Positions 1 to 7,413 of a stretch of 34,600 nucleotides of DNA are shown here, in pieces. The stretch's first letter is position 1. Every line of letters starts with the position of its first letter. The notes below the pieces were generated by a model. The model ran no database searches, was not told where the DNA came from, and saw only the letters and a list, made by a program, of their open reading frames with translations. The position numbers and the translations under genes were made by a program. Origin of the DNA: Phycisphaerales bacterium (lineage in GTDB: Bacteria; Planctomycetota; Phycisphaerae; SM23-33; FEN-1343); contig PMYD01000146.1 in NCBI GenBank assembly GCA_003171335.1, positions 1 through 34,600 on the forward strand, read 5' to 3'.

Positions 1-180
1 GCGCAAAAATGGCACTTACGTCAATTCAGCCGAGCGATTCTCCCCTGGCGGCGGCACCGCCGGTGTGGCACAGCCACCCCCGGCTGTGCCCTTTCCAGAG
101 AGCATGTCCCCTGCCCGGCTGCACAGCCGAGGGCGGCTGTGCCACACGTACCCCAAAGTGCCAATTTTTGTGCGCGGCGG
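1..180. repeat. Palindromic repeat element with nested inverted repeats at the left edge
   Basis: The outer arm at 1-18 (GCGCAAAAATGGCACTT) is matched in reverse complement by 153-174 (AAGTGCCAATTTTTGTGCGC) with small indels. Inside, GTGTGGCACAGCC at 63-75 is the exact reverse complement of 135-147. Each inner arm also folds on itself (GGCACAGCC with GGCTGTGCC). The inner unit matches the 28-bp palindrome found three times inside the M56 gene at 7690-7864. No gene is supported here. Open frames across it are alternative readings of the palindrome. The element may extend beyond the window, so its left end is unknown. Confidence 0.7.
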
Positions 181-209
181 GCCGCCCGGCAGAAAATTCG
201 CAAAAAAAG

Positions 210-238
210 TGGACAGGGGCGCCGAAACGGATTACAAT
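210..238 (+). promoter_or_regulatory. Putative sigma-70-type promoter of the 449 dockerin gene
   Basis: TGGACA (210-215) and TACAAT (233-238) are separated by 17 bp. An A-rich stretch (AGAAAATTCGCAAAAAAAGT) lies directly upstream and could act as an UP element. The same A-rich block and spacing recur in front of the BlaI-type gene at 6959-6987. A start near 245 would leave a leader of about 200 nt before the ATG at 449. The call rests on motif inspection only. Confidence 0.5.
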
Positions 239-448
239 TTCCAGCATAGAAGGGTCCGAAATGGCGGCATGGGTGTGAGGGCGGGCGGGTCTGGTTTCTC
301 GCCATCCTTCCGCGGTCGCAGGGAGCACGCCGCCGTTGGGCATTCCTCGCACAAGAGAGGAGCACGCGACAAACACGCCACGTTGGTATTTTCCATGGGC
401 AGGAATTTGGGGCCGCTTCCGCGAGCATCGAGGATAAAGGAGAAGACG

Positions 449-1501
449 ATGAGAATCCCATTCATCCTTATCACGGTAGTCTTAGTCGGCTGGACGACAG
501 CAGCGCTGGGCGCGGGGACAGGCGCGACTGCCCAAATCGACTATCCCACGCCGACCACCTGGCAACTGCTGCTAACGTCGGAGGATGATTACACGCATGT
601 GCCACCGTATCTCGGACTCGGCATTGCGGCGTTTTCCATCGATGTCTCGGGCGTCTTAACGGCGGAGAACCTCACGCCGTATACCTCCAGCACGGGTTTT
701 GTGATCGGGCCGCGCGTGGCCACGGTAACCAACGGGGTGGCCACCTGCCAGGCCGCTCAGGAGCCCAACAGTGTTTCGTCGGATGTGATCGCCTACGGCC
801 TGTCGCCTTCGTGCCTCTACTATTCCCTTTATTTCCCTCTCTATTACTCTCCTGGCGCGGTGGCGGGCCCGGTGGCGGTTTTTCAAGGCACCCGCGTTTC
901 GGGCGGCACGGTCTCGATTCTTCAGGGCCAGGCGGACGTCTTTTTCCTTAAAGATGACGACGATGACGGCGTTTATGACGGCATTGACTTTCTCATTTGG
1001 CAGGCACATTACCCCGGGCCGTATCCGACCGAACATGTGAACGTGGGACCAAATCAGCCTCCGCAGGTCAGTGCCGGCCCCGATGCCAAGGTCATGATTC
1101 CCAACGCCCTGACCCTGGCCGGCTCGGTGAGTGATGACGGCCTGCCCATCCCGCCGGGCACCTGCACGGCCGCCTGGAGCATGGTCTTGGGCCCCGGCAC
1201 GGTCACCTTCGCCAACCCAGCCGCCGCCAGCACAACGGCTACCTTCTCGACGGCCGGCACGTACGTGCTCCAGTTGACGGCCAGCGACTCGGCCCTGATG
1301 GCCGCCAGCAATGTGACGGTGACGGCCCTGGCGCCCGGCGACTTCAACGGCGACGGCAAGGTCGATGGCGTGGACTTTTTGATCTGGCAAGCCCACTACC
1401 CCACCGCCAGCGGCGCCACGCCGGATATCGGCGACGCCAACGGCGACGGCAAGGTCGATGGCACGGACTTCCTGATCTGGCAGGCGAACTATCACGGATA
1501 G
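449..1501 (+). CDS. Secreted PKD-like and dockerin-like repeat protein
   Basis: A 350-residue protein. The frame is open upstream, but ATG 449 is chosen because AAAGGAG sits just before it and the protein then begins with a clean signal peptide (MRIPFILITVVLVGWTTAALGA). After about 140 unrecognised residues comes a half dockerin-like motif with a DDDDDG calcium-type loop (about 169-190). A PKD/Ig-like beta domain (about 203-293) follows, then two dockerin-like calcium-loop repeats at the C terminus (GDFNGDGKVDGVDF and GDANGDGKVDGTDF, about 295-350). Dockerin-type repeats bind calcium and mediate protein-protein docking. In planctomycetes their partners are mostly unknown. No catalytic domain is visible. 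The last 140 residues closely resemble the C terminus of the large protein encoded at 3132-6125. Function is unassigned beyond secretion and likely surface or extracellular binding. Confidence 0.82.
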   Translation: MRIPFILITVVLVGWTTAALGAGTGATAQIDYPTPTTWQLLLTSEDDYTHVPPYLGLGIAAFSIDVSGVLTAENLTPYTSSTGFVIGPRVATVTNGVATCQAAQEPNSVSSDVIAYGLSPSCLYYSLYFPLYYSPGAVAGPVAVFQGTRVSGGTVSILQGQADVFFLKDDDDDGVYDGIDFLIWQAHYPGPYPTEHVNVGPNQPPQVSAGPDAKVMIPNALTLAGSVSDDGLPIPPGTCTAAWSMVLGPGTVTFANPAAASTTATFSTAGTYVLQLTASDSALMAASNVTVTALAPGDFNGDGKVDGVDFLIWQAHYPTASGATPDIGDANGDGKVDGTDFLIWQANYHG

Positions 1502-1559
1502 GGCACGGGATGTGCCGCCGGGCCGCACACCCGCGGATTCGCGATACGCAATCATCACG

Positions 1560-1595
1560 CCGGGGCGACGGGTCTTACGGGATCCGCCGCCCCGG
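1560..1595. terminator. Hairpin between convergent genes, terminator-like
   Basis: CCGGGGCGACGGGTC (1560-1574) pairs with GATCCGCCGCCCCGG (1581-1595) with one wobble and one mismatch. It lies between the converging stops at 1501 and 1612. On the plus strand it is followed by GGTTGTCTT, which is only weakly T-rich. The same hairpin, with its flanking AATCATC context, follows the other dockerin gene at 3040-3076 on the opposite strand. Confidence 0.55.
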
Positions 1596-1611
1596 TTGTC
1601 TTGGGCGCCTC

Positions 1612-2907
1612 TCAATCGGCCTGTTTTCTCAGCCGGTACACGACGCTGGCGTGCGGCTGGAGCGAGCCGGCGGCGACATCCCGAATGGGGGCCAGGTCTT
1701 TTCGCTCCCACAGGTCGCGGCAGGCCCAGCGGCCGGCGCCCACGCGCAGCCAGGAGAGCGGCACGTGGAAGCTCTGCGGTTCATCGGCCAGGTTGAACAT
1801 GGCCAGGATCATATCGCCATCGGCCATGCGGGCGATCCACGCCCAGATGCCGTGGACGTTGAGCCATGGGCAACGGTTCTGGGTGCTGTTCTGATTCACG
1901 TCCAGCAGCTCGGTGTTGGTGAGCATGGCGAGCGTGAAATCGTCCAGGCTCAACAGGTCGGCGCCGATCATCAGCGGGCTGCGGGCCACGCACAGCAGCG
2001 TGAAGTGCGTGCGGATTTCCTCGCGTGTCAGGTTGGTCCAGCGGCCGCCGGGGCACTTGGGGTGCTTGAGGTTCAGCTTGCCGTAGGGCAGCATGTCGGC
2101 GTCGGGCCAACTGTTGGGGCCGATGGCCCCGGCCCAGATCGAGCAGAACATGAAAAGCTGCCGCACGCTGGGCCAGTTGTCCCACATGTCCCAGGTGATG
2201 CGCCACATTTCGCTGCGCTGGCTGACGTGCGGCCAGGCCCGCTGCATCTCGTCGATCCACACGCCCGGGGCCAGGCTCAGCACGATGGGCCTACCGCACC
2301 GCTCCACGGCGCTGAAGAGGGCGTCGATGTCCTGGGCGTAGTAGGGAATGCACATGTCGTCGGCCTTGAGGAGATCCAGGCCCCAGGCGGCATAGAGCGC
2401 GAGGATGGAGTCGTAATACGCCTGCGCGCCGCGGTGCGCGAAGTTCATGCCGTAGAAGTTGACGTCCCACTCGCTGGTGTTGGCCGGGTCGGCCACATCG
2501 GCGGCCGTGGCGGAGGCGCCGAAAATCGGCAGCCGCCGCTGCACCGCCAGGCGCGGAATGCCGCGGATGATCTGGATGCCGAACTTGAGGCCCTGCGCGT
2601 GCACCCAGTCGGCCAGCGGCCGCAGCGAGGAGCCCGTGCAGGAGCCGAAGCGATGCGGGCAAGGGATAAACCGCCCGTAGTCGTCCATGTGCGGCGGCGA
2701 CTTGGGCGGTGAGAGCGAATCGATGGCGTCGGCCTCTTCCATCCACCAGAGCGAATCCACCACGGCGTAGCGATAGCCGTAGGGCAGCAGCTTTTCGGCC
2801 AGCACCTCGGCGTTGGCCTTGAACTCCTGCTCGTTGATGGCGCAGCCGTACGCGTCGAACGTGTTCCAGCCCATCGGGGGCGTGGGGGCCAGCGGGCGAA
2901 GGCTCAT
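1612..2907 (-). CDS. Glycoside hydrolase family 27-like alpha-galactosidase
   Basis: A 431-residue retaining glycosidase-type (beta/alpha)8 protein. It starts with the GH27 hallmark PPMGWNTF, followed by VVDSLWW. The segment LDLLKADDMC corresponds to the family's YLKYDNC, which makes D183 the likely nucleophile. WRITWDMWDNW corresponds to the acid/base segment, with D240 the likely proton donor. NSWPDADMLPYG matches the conserved NDPDML strand. A beta-sandwich-type C-terminal part follows. No signal peptide is evident, so it may act in the cytoplasm on imported oligosaccharides. ATG 2907 has GAGGAG a few bases upstream. The family includes alpha-galactosidases, alpha-N-acetylgalactosaminidases and isomaltodextranases, and substrate cannot be settled from the sequence. 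The gene is enclosed by two inverted copies of a PKD/dockerin cassette. Confidence 0.85.
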   Translation of the reverse strand: MSLRPLAPTPPMGWNTFDAYGCAINEQEFKANAEVLAEKLLPYGYRYAVVDSLWWMEEADAIDSLSPPKSPPHMDDYGRFIPCPHRFGSCTGSSLRPLADWVHAQGLKFGIQIIRGIPRLAVQRRLPIFGASATAADVADPANTSEWDVNFYGMNFAHRGAQAYYDSILALYAAWGLDLLKADDMCIPYYAQDIDALFSAVERCGRPIVLSLAPGVWIDEMQRAWPHVSQRSEMWRITWDMWDNWPSVRQLFMFCSIWAGAIGPNSWPDADMLPYGKLNLKHPKCPGGRWTNLTREEIRTHFTLLCVARSPLMIGADLLSLDDFTLAMLTNTELLDVNQNSTQNRCPWLNVHGIWAWIARMADGDMILAMFNLADEPQSFHVPLSWLRVGAGRWACRDLWERKDLAPIRDVAAGSLQPHASVVYRLRKQAD

Positions 2908-3032
2908 AATGCTCCTCGTGATCCAGTGTGGCGGTGTTGATCGAACCGGGCGGTCATTTCGAGAGATTGCACGGTTTACCGGATCCGCCCGGCGTGGTCA
3001 AGAGCGCCCCCGGACCGATGCCGGCTGCCCCC

Positions 3033-3076
3033 AAAACGGCCGGGGCGGCGGATCGGTTCAGGATCCGTCGCCCCGG
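3033..3076 (-). terminator. Intrinsic terminator of the 3132-6125 gene
   Basis: On the minus strand CCGGGGCGACGGATC pairs with GATCCGCCGCCCCGG (15 bp with one G-U, loop of 7) and is followed by CCGTTTT. It sits 55 bp past the stop codon of the large dockerin protein. Between stop and terminator lies a second short hairpin (TGTGCAGC, 3-nt loop, GCTGCACA, about 3104-3122). The rest of 2908-3131 holds no gene. Confidence 0.65.
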
Positions 3077-3131
3077 CGAGATGATTCGTTATCGAACCTG
3101 AGGTGTGCAGCAACGCTGCACAGCTCACGGT

Positions 3132-6125
3132 TTACCCGTGATAGTGCGACTGCCAGGCCAGGAAGTCCACGCCATCGACCTTGCCGTCACCGTTGGCATC
3201 GCCATGATCGCAGGTGGCGCCGCTGGCCGTGGGGTAATGGCTCTGCCAGTTCAGGAAGTCCACGCCATCGACCCGGCCATCGCCGTTGAAATCGCCGGGG
3301 GCCAGGGCCGTCACGGTCATATTGCTGGTGGCTGTCAGGGCCGAGTCGCTGGCCGTCAGCATCAGCACGTACGTGCCGGCCGTCGCGAACGTGGCCGTGG
3401 TGCCGGCGGCGGCCGGGTTAGCGAACGTCACCGTGCCGGGGCCGGAGACCACGCTCCAGGCGGCCGTGCAGACCGCCGGCGGCGTGGGCTGGCCATCATC
3501 GCTGATCGTGCCGGCCAGGGTCAACGCGTTGGGAATCATCACCTTCTGGTTGAGACCCGCACTGGCCGTCGGCATGGCATTGGCCAGATCCAGCTCAATC
3601 CAGTTGACGTTGTACTGGCCCGTGTCAAAGTACAGCCGCAGCACATGAATGCCGGCGGTCAGCCAGCAGTTGTTCACCGTGTTCGTCACGCAGGCATCGA
3701 AATCGGGCGTCACGGCCAGGTTGATGTGCCCGGTCACGTCGTTGCCATCGCACTCGATGTGCACATAGTTGCCCGAGGTCCCGCCGGTGGCCGCGCGAAC
3801 GCTGATGTTGTACCTGCCCGTGTAGGCGATGTTCACGGTGTACTTGAGCCACTCGCCGGCCGCGATCTGCTTGACGATGTAGCCGCCGCCCACATCGCTG
3901 GTGGCGCGGATGTCGACGTCGTCGGTGCGGTACGCCCCGCCGGCGTTGCCGGGCGTGGTGTCGTAATAGGCCACGTTCTGGCCGCCCACATCGTAGTTCT
4001 CCGCCTCGATGCGTCCGGGGACAGGCCACGGCGTGCCGCCGTACGGCAGCTCATTGGAGGTGCTGACGGTAATGGTGCACTGGGCGTAGGCCTGGAGCGC
4101 CGTATCGCTGGCCGTCAGCCGCAGCACGTACGTGCCGGTCGTGGAGAAGGTGGCCGTCGTGGCGGCCGCCGCGGCATTGGCAAAGGTCACCGTGCCGGGG
4201 CCGGACTGCAGGCTCCAGGCCGCCGTCACCGCCGCACCGGCCGGCAGGCCATCATCGCTGACCGTGCCGGCCAGGCTGACGCTGGTGACCGGCAGGGAGA
4301 TCATCTGGTCGGCCCCCGCGCTGACCACCGGGGCCAGGTTCGTCTGCGGCGCCGCCGCCGTGATCTGCACCTCGGCGAAAGCGATCAGCGCTGTATCGCT
4401 GGCCGTCAGTCGCAGTACGTACGTGCCCAGCGTGGAGAACGTCGCCGTAGTCGCCGCCGCACTGGCATTGCCGAACGTGATGTTGCCGGGGCCGCTGGTG
4501 ACCGTCCAGGTGGAGGTCACCGCCGCGCCAGCCGGCAGGCCATCATCACTGACCGTGCCGGCCAGGCTCGCGCTCATTACCGGCTGGCGGATAATCTGGT
4601 TCGTGCCAGCGCTGACCACCGGGGCCATGTTGCTGGGCACGCCCGTGTTGACCACCGCGAAGAACTGGCCGCGCCACATGTCGGCGGTGAAGTACTGGCC
4701 GGGGTTGTTGTCATCCATGCGGACCACGCCGTAGGGAATTTCGTTGGGGTCCAGCGGCACGTTGGGATCCGTGCTGACATTGCCCCAGGCATCGTGCCCC
4801 AGCCGCAGCAGGTGCCAGTCGCCGGTGAGGTAGACATTGCCGTTGGCATCGGCCGACATGCCCTCGGTCCGCCACGGCACGCGCCCCACTGGGTCGATGA
4901 GCCGTCCCCAATCCTTGATGACGTGGTTGGGGTCGGTCAGGTTGATGCTCTTCAGGTGGTTGTCGCGGGCCTTGGCATCGTGCGAGTAGGTGGTGGCCGC
5001 GTGGGTGATGGGGTCGGTGTAGGCCGCGCCCCAGGGCGTGGCGGACTGCGCGAAATACACGGTGCTGCCGCCCAGGCACATGTCCAGGCCGCCGATGCCG
5101 ATGTGCGCCACCTTGGTCACCGCGTGGCCCATGTCATTGGCATCGGCCTTGGCGGCGTCGAACACGTACAAGGCGCCATCCTGCCGCATGCAGAAGACGA
5201 ACTTGTCGGCGCCCCACTTGGCGCCCCAGTTCCAGTACCGGCCGCTCTGGTCGTAGTTGGTGCCCAGATCGTTGGGGTCATTGGGATAGCTGATAGGCGG
5301 CAGGATGGCGTTATAGGTGGTCAACACGTTGCCGGGCGTCACCTTGAACAGGTTGCCGTTGTAGTTTCCATAGCTGGTGGACCAGAAATTGCCCTGGCTG
5401 TCGCAGAACTGGAAGAAATCCTGGCCGCCGATATTGCCCAGGTAGGTGTTCGTCGTGGTGGCGTCGCAATTGTAGCGATACAGCAGGTCGCCGGAGTTGA
5501 CGTACACCTTGTGGTTGATGGAATCGACGCAGATGCCGGCGTAAATCTCGGCCCCGGAATTGGGAATGCCCTTGTCATCAAAGTGCGGGGCGTTGGCCTC
5601 GAAGCTGCCCAGTTGGTAGCGGATCACGTGCCCGCCGGTGTACGGCGCGCCGGTGTAGCCGTAATACGTGCCGAAGTACAGGTAGCCGTTGCCCAGATCT
5701 TCCTGGCAATCGCTGTGCAGCTTGCCCTGGGGACGGATTGTACCAGCGGCGACGGCCGCGGCCTCGCCGCAGACCACGTCGATATCCGGGCACAGCACGT
5801 GCACCTGCTGCGTGGCCGGGTCGTACTGGCAGAACATGCCGGGCGTCTTCCAGTCGTGGCTGGAGTCGCCGAAGTACACCTTGCCGTCGGAGGCCACATG
5901 GCTGCAGCTCCACTGGCCATCGCGATGGGACTCGTTGGCCCCCCCGCCGGGAATGGCGTTCAGCGTATAGGTGCGGGCCTGGATGGTGATCAGGTTGGCC
6001 GGATTGGTCATGTCCAGCGGCGGGCTTTCATCCTGCTCCTGGCCGGCCCAGGCGACCGAACCGAGGGCCAGAACAGCGATGAAACAAAATGATGACAAAT
6101 TTCTCCCGAAGCGTGAGAACGCCAT
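3132..6125 (-). CDS. Large secreted propeller/PKD/CBM6-like/dockerin-like protein
   Basis: 997 residues when started at ATG 6125, which has a strong AAGGAGG eight bases upstream. An upstream in-frame start at 6170 has no such site. The signal peptide is MAFSRFGRNLSSFCFIAVLALGSVAWA. Residues of about 30-490 contain repeated VYFGD, YLYFGTYYG and DGALYVFD strands. These suggest a beta-propeller of the SMP-30/NHL kind, an inference rather than a family match. Then follow two PKD-like domains (about 497-690), a CBM6-like carbohydrate-binding module (about 697-835, GRIEAENYDVGG and WLKYTVNI), a third PKD-like domain (about 843-935) and two dockerin-like calcium repeats at the C terminus. No catalytic residues were recognised. 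A role in binding or processing polysaccharide outside the cell is likely. Its C terminus is homologous to that of the 449-1501 protein. Confidence 0.83.
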   Translation of the reverse strand: MAFSRFGRNLSSFCFIAVLALGSVAWAGQEQDESPPLDMTNPANLITIQARTYTLNAIPGGGANESHRDGQWSCSHVASDGKVYFGDSSHDWKTPGMFCQYDPATQQVHVLCPDIDVVCGEAAAVAAGTIRPQGKLHSDCQEDLGNGYLYFGTYYGYTGAPYTGGHVIRYQLGSFEANAPHFDDKGIPNSGAEIYAGICVDSINHKVYVNSGDLLYRYNCDATTTNTYLGNIGGQDFFQFCDSQGNFWSTSYGNYNGNLFKVTPGNVLTTYNAILPPISYPNDPNDLGTNYDQSGRYWNWGAKWGADKFVFCMRQDGALYVFDAAKADANDMGHAVTKVAHIGIGGLDMCLGGSTVYFAQSATPWGAAYTDPITHAATTYSHDAKARDNHLKSINLTDPNHVIKDWGRLIDPVGRVPWRTEGMSADANGNVYLTGDWHLLRLGHDAWGNVSTDPNVPLDPNEIPYGVVRMDDNNPGQYFTADMWRGQFFAVVNTGVPSNMAPVVSAGTNQIIRQPVMSASLAGTVSDDGLPAGAAVTSTWTVTSGPGNITFGNASAAATTATFSTLGTYVLRLTASDTALIAFAEVQITAAAPQTNLAPVVSAGADQMISLPVTSVSLAGTVSDDGLPAGAAVTAAWSLQSGPGTVTFANAAAAATTATFSTTGTYVLRLTASDTALQAYAQCTITVSTSNELPYGGTPWPVPGRIEAENYDVGGQNVAYYDTTPGNAGGAYRTDDVDIRATSDVGGGYIVKQIAAGEWLKYTVNIAYTGRYNISVRAATGGTSGNYVHIECDGNDVTGHINLAVTPDFDACVTNTVNNCWLTAGIHVLRLYFDTGQYNVNWIELDLANAMPTASAGLNQKVMIPNALTLAGTISDDGQPTPPAVCTAAWSVVSGPGTVTFANPAAAGTTATFATAGTYVLMLTASDSALTATSNMTVTALAPGDFNGDGRVDGVDFLNWQSHYPTASGATCDHGDANGDGKVDGVDFLAWQSHYHG

Positions 6126-6341
6126 GGCCTGTGCCTCCTTGTGCGGCCCTGCCGGCTGCGGTGAACACAATGGCAGGTGACAACAGATATTCTACTGGAA
6201 GTGGCAAAAAATTGAAACCCGCAAAACGCGGGGATAACGCGGGAAATATCACATTTTCGCAAGTTGTTCCGCGCGATGGGCTTGCTCGGCGCAAGAGAAA
6301 TCGAGGCAGAAACGGAGGCAGAAACTCGATTGGGCTTCAAC

Positions 6342-6586
6342 CCCGGCAGGGGCTGGAATAGCTCCAGCCCCGGGTTGGCGAAGACCGCGAGGCGGCGAGC
6401 TACCCGGGGAACCGGATGTACGAAATCCCGCTCTACCCCGGCAGGGGTTGAATAGCGCATCGCGAACCATTCTGCCCGCCATCATGCTATTCAACCCCTG
6501 CCGGGGTAGAAACTTGCGTCGGCGTCACCCAGGGTAGCCTCGCTGCGCTCGGCAACCCTGGGCTGGAGCTGTATGACCCCTGCCGG
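6342..6586. repeat. Large composite inverted repeat in a divergent intergenic region
   Basis: CTACCCCGGCAGGGGTTGAATAGC-type arms at 6433-6456 and 6486-6509 are perfect 24-bp inverted copies around a 29-bp spacer. The outer halves also pair. The segment CTCCAGCCCCGGGTTGGCG (from about 6362) matches in reverse complement the CAACCCTGGGCTGGAG segment ending near 6568, and CCCCGGCAGGGG near 6343 pairs with the CCCCTGCCGGGG near 6576. The whole could fold as one hairpin of about 240 nt. It lies in the 900-bp gap between the divergent genes at 6125 and 7027. I recognise no gene in 6126-6341 or 6587-6958. The latter is AT-richer than the genes. Confidence 0.75.
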
Positions 6587-6958
6587 GGTATAGAAAACGC
6601 GCCTTCATGCGAAATCCTCCAAGGGGCGGGTCTGCAATGACGGTTAGCCTTCTGGACTGAGATTGCGCCACCAATGCCGGACTTGAGCGCCTAACGTGCG
6701 CAGTAAGTTCTCTCGTAAGTGCTCGCGATAAAAAAGTTGTCTCTCCATATATATAGCACGCGAAACTGGCACTCCGTGTGCGCACTTGTGAAGAAAATCT
6801 GCTTCTCGCCCGAGATTCTGCCGTTACAGACGGAACAAATCTGAAAAATCCGGGCGCGAAATCGGAAAAATCGGAGTCGTTTCTTGAGCTGCCGCCGCCA
6901 TGCAGAAATGGCACTTACGTCAATTTGTCGCCGCCAAAGAAAATTCAGAAACAAAAAG

Positions 6959-7000
6959 TTGACACCATGCCGACAAGTTGCTACTATACCATACGTACGT
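6959..7000 (+). promoter_or_regulatory. Promoter of the BlaI/M56 operon with candidate operator
   Basis: TTGACA (6959-6964), 17 bp, then TACTAT (6982-6987) forms a near-consensus sigma-70-type promoter. The palindrome ACGTACGT (6993-7000) overlaps the expected transcription start. It is a plausible autoregulatory operator, because BlaI-type repressors bind short dyads over their own promoters. The match to a known BlaI box is not established. The A-rich block upstream resembles that before the 449 gene. Confidence 0.6.
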
Positions 7001-7026
7001 GAACGATAATACCTCTGTTTGGGGCG

Positions 7027-7413
7027 ATGCACATGGCTGAACCACTGGGCGATTTGCAGCTACAGGTCATGGAGATCATCTGGCGGCGCGGACGGGCCAG
7101 CGTGGCGGATGTGCACGCGGAACTGGCCGGCCGACGGAAGATCGCCTACACCACGGTCCTAACGACCCTGCGGGCCCTGGAGCGGCGGGGCATGGTGGTC
7201 CACGAGCAGGTGGGCAAGGCCTACGTGTACCAGCCGGCCGTGGACCGCCCCTCGTATGCCGCCGCCACCGTGGAAAAGCTGGTGGATGACCTGTTTGCCG
7301 GGCAAAAAGAGCAGCTCCTGTGCCACCTGCTGGGTAAAGAGCGGATCGGACCGGGGGAACTGGAAGAGATTCGCCGGCTGCTGGCCGCCGGCAAGACAAG
7401 GGGGGATCAGTGA
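7027..7413 (+). CDS. BlaI/MecI/CopY-family transcriptional repressor
   Basis: A 128-residue winged-helix repressor. GDLQLQVMEIIWRRGRASVADVHAEL and YTTVLTTLRALERRGMV are the typical helix-turn-helix and wing of the family. The shorter C-terminal half (YAAATVEKLVDDLFAGQKEQLL) is the dimerisation and cleavage region. ATG 7033 is an equally possible start (MAEPLGDLQ), since the GGGG at 7021-7024 is better spaced for it. The TGA stop overlaps the start of the following M56 gene, so the two are one coupled operon. In characterised relatives the membrane protease senses a cell-wall signal and triggers cleavage of the repressor. Here targets other than its own promoter are unknown. Confidence 0.88.
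   Translation: MHMAEPLGDLQLQVMEIIWRRGRASVADVHAELAGRRKIAYTTVLTTLRALERRGMVVHEQVGKAYVYQPAVDRPSYAAATVEKLVDDLFAGQKEQLLCHLLGKERIGPGELEEIRRLLAAGKTRGDQ

Noticed and set aside
65-448. N-terminal extension of the dockerin gene to position 65
   Set aside because: The extension crosses a palindromic repeat and the promoter, while ATG 449 has a good ribosome-binding site and signal peptide.
3105-6092. Very long open frame (995 codons) on the plus strand
   Set aside because: It is antisense to the well-supported dockerin/CBM protein. It is Ala/Gly/His/Arg-rich without domains, and is kept open by GC-rich codon bias.
6342-6586. CRISPR-like array
   Set aside because: The CCCCGGCAGGGG units are in inverted orientation with unequal spacing and no cas genes, so it is a palindromic repeat.
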